From positions 1 to 24,879 of IMG/VR virus record IMGVR_UViG_3300025449_000052: a stretch of DNA of 24,879 nucleotides; one strand, 5' to 3'. The notes beneath the pieces are model-generated. The model searched no databases. It had not been told where the DNA came from and saw only the letters and a list, made by a program, of their open reading frames with translations. Made by a program: the position numbers and the translations under genes. Positions 11,584 to 19,242 of this stretch are shown one piece after another (within the stretch, counting starts at the first letter, position 1; each line of letters starts with the position of its first letter). The stretch is from a virus.

Positions 11584-13584
11584 TTATCTTGAAATGAACC
11601 AAGAGAATGCTTGTGCATTGGCTCCAGCACCTGAGTACCCTGAGTATCCACTAAAACCGCTAAAACCACTGATTCCTGACCCAGAAAATCCAGAGTATCC
11701 GCTTATACCAGACCCACTATACCCGCTAAATCCAGAGTATCCGCTGATTCCTGACCCAGAAAATCCAGAGTATCCGCTTATTCCTGATCCACTGTACCCG
11801 CTAAATCCACTGTATCCGCTTACACCAGACCCACTGTACCCACTAAATCCTGACCAACCAGACACACCAGACCCGCTGTACCCGCTAAATCCAGAGTATC
11901 CACTGATTCCTGACCCACTATAGCCGCTATAGCCTGAAGTCCCAGACGCTCCAACTTGGCCACTAAAACCGCTGAATCCAGAAATCCCGCTAAATCCTGA
12001 AATACCAGAATATCCACTATACCCTGATGTACCTACTGCACCCGAAAGAGTGATTGACCAGCTGCTGAATGATGCACCACCATTGACATAAGTCATATTG
12101 ACTGTCAATGAAGTTCCAGAAAACGCTGTGATCAAGCCTTCCATGTATTGGCTTGGCACTGATGTGGCATATACCCTGACATATTGGCCAACTGCAAATG
12201 CTGTGGCACTTGCGTCCAAGTTTGTGGTAAATGATTTGCTTCCAAGTCCCAATGAATTGGAACCTGATCCAGTCAATCCAGAATATCCCAATCCAGAATA
12301 GCCACTATAACCTGACGTCCCTGACGCCCCAACTTGGCCCGACCAGCCCGAAATCCCGCTATAACCTGACGTCCCTTGCGCCCCTGAATAGCCAGACCAA
12401 CCAGACACGCCTGACCCGCTATAGCCACTAAAACCCGACCAGCCAGACACGCCTGACCCGCTATAGCCACTAAAACCCGACCAGCCAGACACGCCTGACC
12501 CGCTATAGCCACTAAAACCTGACCAACCCGAAATGCCAGACCAACCTGACGCCCCTGACGTCCCCAATTGGCCAGACCAACCTGACGTCCCGCTAAAACC
12601 TGACCAACCAGACACGCCTGAACCACTATAGCCCGACCAGCCTGATATACCTGACCCGCTAAAACCTGACCAACCTGACGTCCCGCTATAACCGCTAAAA
12701 CCTGACGTCCCCGATTGACCAGCTGGGCCAACTATTTGGCCAACATTGTTCCAGGTCGTTCCACTCCAAACGTACAAATCGCCATTGGATGTGACAATGT
12801 ATGCATCATTGGGATTGTTGCCTGTCGCTGGCAAATTGGCTGGTGTGGCCACTGTGCCTTTGATATTGATTGATGTTCCTTGCTGGCCCGAGTACCCGCT
12901 AAATCCCGAGTACCCTGAAATTCCTGACCCGCTATAGCCACTGATCCCGCTAAAACCAGACCAGCCTGAAGTCCCAGACGCCCCTACTGCCCCGCTAAAA
13001 CCAGACCAACCTGACGTGCCTGACGTCCCTTGCGCCCCATTTTGGCCCGAAATCCCGCTAAAACCTGACCAGCCAGAAATGCCCGACCAGCCACTGGCTC
13101 CAGACCCGCTGAAACCTGAATAGCCAGATATACCTGAACCGCTATAGCCCGACCAACCTGAAGTCCCTGACGCCCCAACTTGTCCCGACCAACCACTAAA
13201 CCCTGATGTCCCTTGCGCCCCTGAATAGCCTGACCAACCAGACGTTCCTGACCCGCTATAGCCCGAGTACCCTGAAATCCCTGACCCGCTATAACCGCTA
13301 AAGCCCGACTGGCCCGACCAACCTGACGTCCCTACTTGGCCTGACCAGCCGCTAAAACCTGACGTCCCTTGCGCCCCTGAATAGCCCGACCAGCCAGACG
13401 TCCCAGAGCCTGAATAGCCTGAAATACCTGACCCGCTATAGCCGCTAAAACCGCTAAAACCCGAGTACCCGCTAAATCCAGACACACCAAAACTTGATTT
13501 GTTTACAGTAATGATTTGTGGAGCTGGCGGTGTGACCTGAATATTGACATTGTTGTCATTGATAACTGTGACTTTTGTATTCAT
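11584..13584 (-). CDS. Collagen-like Gly-X-Ser repeat tail fibre
   Basis: A 666-residue protein built mainly of Gly-X-Y triplets in which Y is usually Ser and X is Trp, Tyr, Phe, Ile, Thr or Val (GWSGFSGYSG). By eye about 19 triplets are cut short to Gly-Ser, giving evenly placed SGSG breaks. Two globular inserts interrupt the repeat, about residues 233-288 (NPNDAYIVTSNGDLYVW, a common phage fibre insert) and 428-520 (SKSFTTNL, VGQYVRVYA, MEGLITA). The first 30 residues form a non-repeat attachment region. There is only one Gly-Pro triplet, so this is not a standard Pro-rich collagen. It is probably a trimeric side or tip fibre. The ATG at 13584 follows GGAG closely. Confidence 0.85.
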   Translation of the reverse strand: MNTKVTVINDNNVNIQVTPPAPQIITVNKSSFGVSGFSGYSGFSGFSGYSGSGISGYSGSGTSGWSGYSGAQGTSGFSGWSGQVGTSGWSGQSGFSGYSGSGISGYSGYSGSGTSGWSGYSGAQGTSGFSGWSGQVGASGTSGWSGYSGSGISGYSGFSGSGASGWSGISGWSGFSGISGQNGAQGTSGTSGWSGFSGAVGASGTSGWSGFSGISGYSGSGISGYSGFSGYSGQQGTSINIKGTVATPANLPATGNNPNDAYIVTSNGDLYVWSGTTWNNVGQIVGPAGQSGTSGFSGYSGTSGWSGFSGSGISGWSGYSGSGVSGWSGFSGTSGWSGQLGTSGASGWSGISGWSGFSGYSGSGVSGWSGFSGYSGSGVSGWSGFSGYSGSGVSGWSGYSGAQGTSGYSGISGWSGQVGASGTSGYSGYSGLGYSGLTGSGSNSLGLGSKSFTTNLDASATAFAVGQYVRVYATSVPSQYMEGLITAFSGTSLTVNMTYVNGGASFSSWSITLSGAVGTSGYSGYSGISGFSGISGFSGFSGQVGASGTSGYSGYSGSGISGYSGFSGYSGSGVSGWSGFSGYSGSGVSGYSGFSGYSGSGISGYSGFSGSGISGYSGFSGYSGSGISGYSGFSGSGISGFSGFSGYSGYSGAGANAQAFSWFISR
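12401..12519. repeat. 42-base tandem repeat within the fibre gene
   Basis: Two identical 42-base copies (12401-12442, 12443-12484) are followed by a third identical over its first 35 bases (12485-12519). Each codes for 14 residues of Gly-X-Ser repeat including one SGSG break. Identity at the base level, beyond what the protein repeat needs, points to recent duplication and makes this a spot where the number of repeats can change by recombination or slippage. Confidence 0.85.
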
Positions 13585-13587
13585 TCC

Positions 13588-14070
13588 TTACTCCACCACA
13601 ATGCCATCAGACCGCACAATGAAGAATAAAAAAATAATGATATCTTCAGCTGGGGTCGATCCATTGGCTGGAAAACTGATCTTGATTCGGCCCGAATAGC
13701 CAATGCCATTGGGGTCTGCAATGTCCAAGCCTGGATCGCTTGATGCCAGGCCCCATGCACTATCATCCATTACCAATGTAAACGATCCATTGGTATAGTT
13801 GATATTGGTAATTGTAAGTGAAATGGGTGTGGGAGTTGGTGTGTAATCGCCAATTGTAAATGTCAAACCATTTCTGGTGTCAATCACATTGGTCAAAACT
13901 CTGCGAATGATCTGGGCATCAATAGTGGCCCCAGTCAATGGCAAAACACCAGCATCATTGGTAATGAAAAGATTCCAAAATGCTTTTTGATTCCAGACCA
14001 GCTCGCCTGAAAGAATTTGATTATCAAAGCCCGATATTTGAGACAATGAATTTTTATTAAATACTGCCAT
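13588..14070 (-). CDS. Hypothetical tail structural protein before the fibre gene
   Basis: A 160-residue protein with a beta-rich look: NQKAFWNLFITNDAG, GATIDAQIIRRVLTN, then LTITNINYTNGSFTLVMDD and a C-terminal SGRIKISFPANG and DIIIFLFFIVRSDG. It has no signal peptide or transmembrane helix (the IIIFLFF run is short and inside a beta context). A AAGGG site precedes the ATG. It is placed between the J-like tip protein and the Gly-X-Ser fibre, so it is likely a fibre-attachment or baseplate-type connector. A loose resemblance to baseplate upper-protein-like modules is possible but not firm. Confidence 0.68.
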   Translation of the reverse strand: MAVFNKNSLSQISGFDNQILSGELVWNQKAFWNLFITNDAGVLPLTGATIDAQIIRRVLTNVIDTRNGLTFTIGDYTPTPTPISLTITNINYTNGSFTLVMDDSAWGLASSDPGLDIADPNGIGYSGRIKISFPANGSTPAEDIIIFLFFIVRSDGIVVE

Positions 14071-14161
14071 TACATTCCCTTACTAGGTAGTGACGCTGCC
14101 AATGTACTCACTGGCCCCGAATGTTTTGTATTATTTTTTGTTGATTCTAATGACTATTTTA

Positions 14162-14455
14162 TCAACAATCAACTGCTCCAGCCATTTCTGGCAATGCTTT
14201 TAATGCAGTATATGCTTGAGGCACAATATTTTGAGTCATATCTGGTGAAAACACCAAATTAAATGTTACCAATGGTTTTTGATTGGCCTCTCGATTGGCT
14301 TGAGCAAAATAGACTTGAGCCGTTGCCGTTGCCGTTGGAATTGTCACACTTGGCACAATTGGTGGAAATTTTGTATAGTTTATATTGCCAATCACAATAT
14401 AAGCATTTGGGCAGACCACGCCTTGATCTGTGGTGTAATTTTTAGTAATTGCCAT
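14162..14455 (-). CDS. Small tail-region protein
   Basis: A 97-residue frame starting MAITKNYTTDQG at 14455, preceded by AAGGAAAA. The frame is open back to 14575, but the upstream part lies inside the tail tip gene and reads as noise. The body is beta-like, with AYIVIGNINYTKF, TATATAQVYF and NLVFSPDMTQNI, ending near the stop at 14162. It lies 8 bases after the J-like gene, in a spot where small proteins related to tail tip or fibre attachment are often coded. A 91-base gap (14071-14161) follows, with no clear terminator, promoter or ORF in it. No family recognised. Confidence 0.68.
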   Translation of the reverse strand: MAITKNYTTDQGVVCPNAYIVIGNINYTKFPPIVPSVTIPTATATAQVYFAQANREANQKPLVTFNLVFSPDMTQNIVPQAYTALKALPEMAGAVDC

Positions 14456-14463
14456 GATTTTCC

Positions 14464-17400
14464 TTATGTGTAATAGGGTAAATAATAAGTGCCACCAGCA
14501 TAACTGACTTGAATCAATCCAGCCAATGTGTGGCTGCCAACTGTAGTAAATCCAACAACTGAAATTCCATTCCAATTTTGAGCATTTAAATTGTTGACCA
14601 ATGTACTGTTGTTAATAGTCATTTGACCTGACAATTCCAAACCATATCCAGTTAAAGATACTGCTTGGATTGCTGGTCCTGATACTGTACCAACATTAAT
14701 TCCAGTACCACTTGATCCACCAATATTTAATCCAACTCCTGATCCTGTGACGTTTATTAAAACGCCATTTCCTCCTGAATAATTATAAAAATTTGCAACA
14801 TATGAATAGGGGTTTGAACTTTCACCATAAATGGCATATGAATTTGACCATGTTGTTCCTGTGTCAAATCCAAATAATCCAGCTTGACCATTACCATTGG
14901 CCTCTCCATATACACCAAATTTTTGAGCATGAGTTGTATTGGCCACAATAGCTGCATATCCACCAGATGCACTATTGGCTCCATTGAATACCGCTTGCCC
15001 AGTAATATTAATATTTGAACTGCCTGTAATATTTAAATTTGATCCATTAAATAAAATATTATTTGATGCATTGCCCAAAGCAAAAAGCCCAGATGAATAA
15101 ATAACTGCGCCTGATCCAGTCATTGAGCTGCCACTAATTGCAGCATTATTGGATAAAAATGTTCCAGTTACAGTTAAATTTCCAGTATTTGTTGAAAGAG
15201 CCGATAAATTACCAACTTTGAATGAAGATAAATAAGGCACTCCCCAAATTATGTTTCCAGTAGTTGGGTTATATACACCATCTGATTGCCAAAGAGACTG
15301 TCCAGCGGTCAATGTTGGTACTGTATAACTCCATGTGCCACCGCCCCATGATCCGCTTGGTGGTACAGATGTGCTGCCAGATGTTGTGATTGTAAATGGT
15401 GTTGTATTTAATGCAGCAGATGATGTTACTGTATAGCACGTTGTTGCAACTGCACCAGTTGATCCAACATACCCAAATGGAACAATACTGGCTGCAGACC
15501 AATTGATTGTTGTTGTGACTGCAGTCACTGAATCAGTCAAAGTAACTGATGCTGCAAATAATGTATATCCTACACTTGGTGAATCAGAAATTGATGTAAA
15601 CCATCCGCTTGGTGGTGATGAAATGGTGTTGTTTGACCATGTATACGTTGATGTGCCTGAAATAGTTGGTATTGATGCTGCCCATTGATATACAGTGGCT
15701 TTGGCCATTTGCACGCCATTTACTGTTAATCCATTTTGTCCAGCCACATATTTTGAAAATCCACTTGACCAACTGACTGATGTGGATGTTGCAGTTGAAA
15801 CATCAGTAACTTGTTTGCTTACCACCCAAAGTGAAACGCCAGACGTTCCAGGATTTGTTGGTACTGTGGTTTGCCATCCATTTCCACCTGTATAACTAGA
15901 ATTTGCTCCAGTGGCCCATGTGTATGTTGATGTGCCAGATGGATCGCCTGGTGTTGATGATGACCATTGATACAAATAGCTGGTTGCATATTTATTGGCT
16001 GGAATCCCAGAAATTCCAGAAAAACCACTATACCCTGACGCCCCACTGGCCCCTGACGCCCCACTGGCCCCAGACATCCCCACTGGTGCCCAAACAAATC
16101 CAGCACTAATTGGGCTTAATGTAGATAAGCTGGTACCACTGCCAACTGTGTATGCAAAATAATAAGTCCCAGCTGGCAGCACTACATCAACAAACGTATA
16201 GTATGTATTATTTGGAACTGGCAAACTGTTCGCCGTTTGCACGTTGGCCCAAACTTTCCAATCTGATCCAGATGGTGTGGCCACTGTTGTATAGTACAAA
16301 GTGCCGTTTGTGACTCGGCCAGTTACTGGCACAAACACTTGCACGTTGAAATATGGAATATTGGCAGTTTCAAAATGAGCCGTCACTGTTGGTGCAGTCA
16401 ATGAACTGAAAAATGTTGGTGCAGCCAATCCACTGTGACTAGTTGGTGTGTATGCAGTAATGCTTGATGTTGCATATACATTGGGATCATATTGCATCAT
16501 TTGGAATGATGCCCCAAGTGATCCATCAGGCAGCGACGCTTCCTTGACTTGCATCACTCTGAATTGCTGATTTGACCAGCCATAGTAACTGTTGGTCACT
16601 GTTACCACATCACCAGCATTGACTTGAATGCCAGTGTAATTGGTGGAAAAACTGACAATCAAATCCAATCTGTTTTGCTCAAGCACACGATTTGCCAAAT
16701 ATTGAGCCGTGACGCTGCTATTGATCAAATCATATGAAATGGTGAATTTGTTGACTGGCTCATTTGGCAGCAGCAATCCTGATGGAGTTTGCAAATTCAC
16801 ATAACCTGGTTGATCTCGATTGCCCGAATCAATGAATCTGGCCTCGATCTGGTTGACCATTTGAGTGATGTCCAGCTCACTGACTGTGATGTCTGAAATG
16901 ATATTTGAATCATCAAATGAAAATGTGGGGGAAATGGCTTTGTTAACCACTACTGTCCAAAGGCCTGTGGCCACTTGATAAGACTGCCATGAATCGCAGC
17001 AATTCATCATCAAATCGATGTTTGACAATGCAGTCTGGCCAGTATCTAAAACACCATTGAATCTGTATCTTGGGATCGATGCTGATCCTCCACCAGCTGG
17101 TGTGTAAGTAATCAATTCATCAGAATATGCATTCAATGCAGTGGCTGATGCAGAGCTGACAAATTGACTTGAAACTGCTGCACCATAAACTGTGTTGGTC
17201 ATGTAGTCATACCAAACGTCACCAGGCTTTGCACATCCAGTGCCATTCAAATAATGGCTTACATGGAATGTGACTGGCTGCAGCGCAGTTGTTCCAAGTG
17301 AATTTGCATTATAAACCAGCTGCACAATGGCAAATGCAGTGCCGTTCATTTGTCGACCGCTGCTGACCCATTCTTGACCTGATGGAATGCCATTGGCCGT

Positions 17401-17934
17401 ACTCATCACCGCTGATGGCTGGTTTGATGTGTTGATGGGTGTGATCGTTCCAGTTTGTGATGATGTGTACAAACTGATGTACAAATGACCGCTGATTGTG
17501 GTGTCCACATTGCCAGCTTGATCCGTTAAACTCACCACTTTTGTTTGATCAGTGCTATCAAATGCAATGATCTGATCTTGATAATAAAAATTGCTGGTGT
17601 CAAATGAAAATTGGCCATTTGGGCTTATGCAGCTGATCACCATTACATAATACATTGACTCTTGATCTGTGGTCAGTACCGCATCACAAAATCTGCCACC
17701 AGTGTATGCATCACCATATACCAATGGAATGCCAGCCGTTGGATCAGGTGGCACTTGCTGCCTAATGTTATTTTGCTGGGATTGTGGAATATTGGGGGCA
17801 AAAAGCCTTGATGCCACAATCGACACTGCAAACGTGACCGCCATTTGCATGGCCCCAGCATATGTCAAAAACTCCAATTCATATGCACCAGTGACAATCG
17901 CTGCTGCAGTGAAGATAAAACTCAGTAATGACAT
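14464..17934 (-). CDS. Tail tip/central fibre protein (lambda J-like)
   Basis: A 1156-residue protein and the largest in the window. The N-terminal part has the IPLVYGDAYTGG segment (about residues 68-79) and the hub-domain pattern of J-type tip proteins (NSYYGWSNQQFRVMQVKEAS near 445-465). A fibronectin-type region follows (about 510-635), then a short Gly-X-Ser insert (GMSGASGASGASGASGYSG), two similar modules of about 80 residues beginning YLYQWSSS and TVYQWAAS, and a beta-rich end with many Asn/Ser/Gly, probably the receptor-facing part. Siphophage J proteins sit at the tail tip and decide host range. The first 45 residues are hydrophobic but lie in the normal place for J-type N-termini. 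An AAGGT site precedes the ATG. Confidence 0.85.
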   Translation of the reverse strand: MSLLSFIFTAAAIVTGAYELEFLTYAGAMQMAVTFAVSIVASRLFAPNIPQSQQNNIRQQVPPDPTAGIPLVYGDAYTGGRFCDAVLTTDQESMYYVMVISCISPNGQFSFDTSNFYYQDQIIAFDSTDQTKVVSLTDQAGNVDTTISGHLYISLYTSSQTGTITPINTSNQPSAVMSTANGIPSGQEWVSSGRQMNGTAFAIVQLVYNANSLGTTALQPVTFHVSHYLNGTGCAKPGDVWYDYMTNTVYGAAVSSQFVSSASATALNAYSDELITYTPAGGGSASIPRYRFNGVLDTGQTALSNIDLMMNCCDSWQSYQVATGLWTVVVNKAISPTFSFDDSNIISDITVSELDITQMVNQIEARFIDSGNRDQPGYVNLQTPSGLLLPNEPVNKFTISYDLINSSVTAQYLANRVLEQNRLDLIVSFSTNYTGIQVNAGDVVTVTNSYYGWSNQQFRVMQVKEASLPDGSLGASFQMMQYDPNVYATSSITAYTPTSHSGLAAPTFFSSLTAPTVTAHFETANIPYFNVQVFVPVTGRVTNGTLYYTTVATPSGSDWKVWANVQTANSLPVPNNTYYTFVDVVLPAGTYYFAYTVGSGTSLSTLSPISAGFVWAPVGMSGASGASGASGASGYSGFSGISGIPANKYATSYLYQWSSSTPGDPSGTSTYTWATGANSSYTGGNGWQTTVPTNPGTSGVSLWVVSKQVTDVSTATSTSVSWSSGFSKYVAGQNGLTVNGVQMAKATVYQWAASIPTISGTSTYTWSNNTISSPPSGWFTSISDSPSVGYTLFAASVTLTDSVTAVTTTINWSAASIVPFGYVGSTGAVATTCYTVTSSAALNTTPFTITTSGSTSVPPSGSWGGGTWSYTVPTLTAGQSLWQSDGVYNPTTGNIIWGVPYLSSFKVGNLSALSTNTGNLTVTGTFLSNNAAISGSSMTGSGAVIYSSGLFALGNASNNILFNGSNLNITGSSNINITGQAVFNGANSASGGYAAIVANTTHAQKFGVYGEANGNGQAGLFGFDTGTTWSNSYAIYGESSNPYSYVANFYNYSGGNGVLINVTGSGVGLNIGGSSGTGINVGTVSGPAIQAVSLTGYGLELSGQMTINNSTLVNNLNAQNWNGISVVGFTTVGSHTLAGLIQVSYAGGTYYLPYYT

Positions 17935-17943
17935 TTTTAAACC

Positions 17944-18627
17944 TTAATTGTTTTGTGTTGATCCAAATGTCACCAATGGCACTGGATTGCTCGATGTCGA
18001 TCCAATCACTTTGGATATACTGCCAACTGTTGGCTGAGTGCCAAAATTGAAGTAAGTGGATGCAATGACTGGCACTCGATCCATGCTTGAATCATTTGGA
18101 TATAAAAACCTCCAATTGGATGGATTGGTTTTAATTCCAGCAATCCTTGAGTCCAGCACCAATCGCATCGATGCTGATGAAATCACGCACGTTGCCACTC
18201 GAGTCCTGGCTCTTTGATCAAATTTTTCTGAAATGGCAATGTTGTTGATAATGCCTTGGTATCTCTGAAAAAACTGTTGCACACCGCCAATGGTTTGAAT
18301 TTGATTGTTTGAATCAAGAAAACCACGCCATACAATTATTTGGCTGCCTTTCATATTGGATGCCAATACTGCTGCAATGATGTCTGGATTAAGGCCAGTG
18401 ACTGTCAATTTCAAATCAACACTGGTTGATTTCATGTCTTGTTGAATTTCACTCAATCCAACATATGCTCCCATGCCTTGGAACAAAATTCCATTAATGG
18501 TCACATTTGACGCTGCATTGCAGAATGTATAAACCGCAGTGGGTGAACCAATGGTGCCAATGTTGATTTGAATAAATTCAGCGTATCTGATTGAACTTGA
18601 ATTGAGTGCTGCAATGGCAGTGGACAT
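17944..18627 (-). CDS. Distal minor tail protein, possibly DUF2163/BR0599-like
   Basis: A 227-residue protein with an N-terminal half like distal tail proteins that report on ring contacts (RYAEFIQINIG, GLSEIQQDMKSTSVDLKLTV) and a C-terminal segment with RLVLDSRIAGIKTNPSNW and FLYPNDSSMDRVP that recalls the end of phage BR0599/DUF2163 proteins (an R-then-D-W pattern). These sit at the tail tip between tape measure and hub in siphophages with no baseplate. It lies between the 201-residue protein and J-like gene, in the normal order. An AAGGGG site precedes the ATG. The family name is a moderate-confidence guess; minor tail protein is safer. Confidence 0.7.
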   Translation of the reverse strand: MSTAIAALNSSSIRYAEFIQINIGTIGSPTAVYTFCNAASNVTINGILFQGMGAYVGLSEIQQDMKSTSVDLKLTVTGLNPDIIAAVLASNMKGSQIIVWRGFLDSNNQIQTIGGVQQFFQRYQGIINNIAISEKFDQRARTRVATCVISSASMRLVLDSRIAGIKTNPSNWRFLYPNDSSMDRVPVIASTYFNFGTQPTVGSISKVIGSTSSNPVPLVTFGSTQNN

Positions 18628-18636
18628 TTTTTCCCC

Positions 18637-19242
18637 TTATGATGCAGTGATGTATTCTCTAAATACAAATGGACTTGACCACTCGACCCATGCACCATTG
18701 GTCATTGGATTCAATGTGTATGTGGGCAATTGTTCAGCCACCACATAAAAGCTGCAATTGTTGCCAAGCAATACTGGTGCAGTTGATGCTGGTGCGCCAA
18801 TCAATGGCCGATTGATATTGATCACCGATCCAGATGAATCAGCGGTCACTTTGTATACAAATCCATTGATTGAAATAAAGTCACCAGCCAACAATGTGCC
18901 ATTTGAATTGATGTTAATGGTTTGACTGTTTGGTGTGGGTGTTCCATTCAAACTGGCCGTTGTGGCCGTTCCACGCATTGCAGTAAACCAATTCAAATTT
19001 GTCGATTGAAAAGTGATGTAATCTGGCAGCTGACGATCCAAATTGTCAATGGCTTGGATCACATCTCTGACCTGTGGGTAATACAAAAAATTGTGTGGAG
19101 TAATGGTAAACACCCATGGCACTGTGGTCAGGTATTGGGCCACTGTCATTTGACCTGATCGAGAAACCTGTTGTCCAACAGTGCGTCTGTTGTTCACATT
19201 CATTTTTTGTTGAATTTCAACAATGTTTTGAAAGCCAGCCAT
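18637..19242 (-). CDS. Minor tail protein
   Basis: A 201-residue protein, beginning MAGFQNIVEIQQKMNVNNRR, with a beta-rich central domain (VAQYLTTVPWVFTITPHNFL, INSNGTLLAGDFISINGFVY) and a C-terminal end GAWVEWSSPFVFREYI. The start overlaps the tape measure stop as TAATG. This place, directly after the tape measure, is that of the distal tail or M/L-like tip components in lambda-like tails. The last strand pair resembles the edge of minor tail domains. No specific family can be named from the sequence. Confidence 0.72.
   Translation of the reverse strand: MAGFQNIVEIQQKMNVNNRRTVGQQVSRSGQMTVAQYLTTVPWVFTITPHNFLYYPQVRDVIQAIDNLDRQLPDYITFQSTNLNWFTAMRGTATTASLNGTPTPNSQTININSNGTLLAGDFISINGFVYKVTADSSGSVININRPLIGAPASTAPVLLGNNCSFYVVAEQLPTYTLNPMTNGAWVEWSSPFVFREYITAS

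Noticed and set aside
11426-11923. Proline-rich plus-strand ORF with PEYPL repeats
   Set aside because: This is the antisense of the Gly-X-Ser fibre repeat, which stays open because of repeat composition; it has no context or start support.
12273-12731. Minus-strand ORF of 152 residues in an alternative frame of the fibre gene
   Set aside because: Repeat-derived shadow frame; the Gly-X-Ser frame continues through the entire region.
11584-13584. CRISPR-like look of spaced repeats
   Set aside because: The repeats code for Gly-X-Ser triplets in one long frame and have no constant repeat/spacer lengths.
14071-14161. Possible terminator or promoter between two tail genes
   Set aside because: Only a 5-base stem with a 14-base loop and no T run was found; the promoter-like words lack proper spacing.
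14162-14575. Longer version of the small tail-region protein with 40 added residues
   Set aside because: The added part overlaps the J-like gene, while the ATG at 14455 has a strong AAGGA site and lies just after the J stop.
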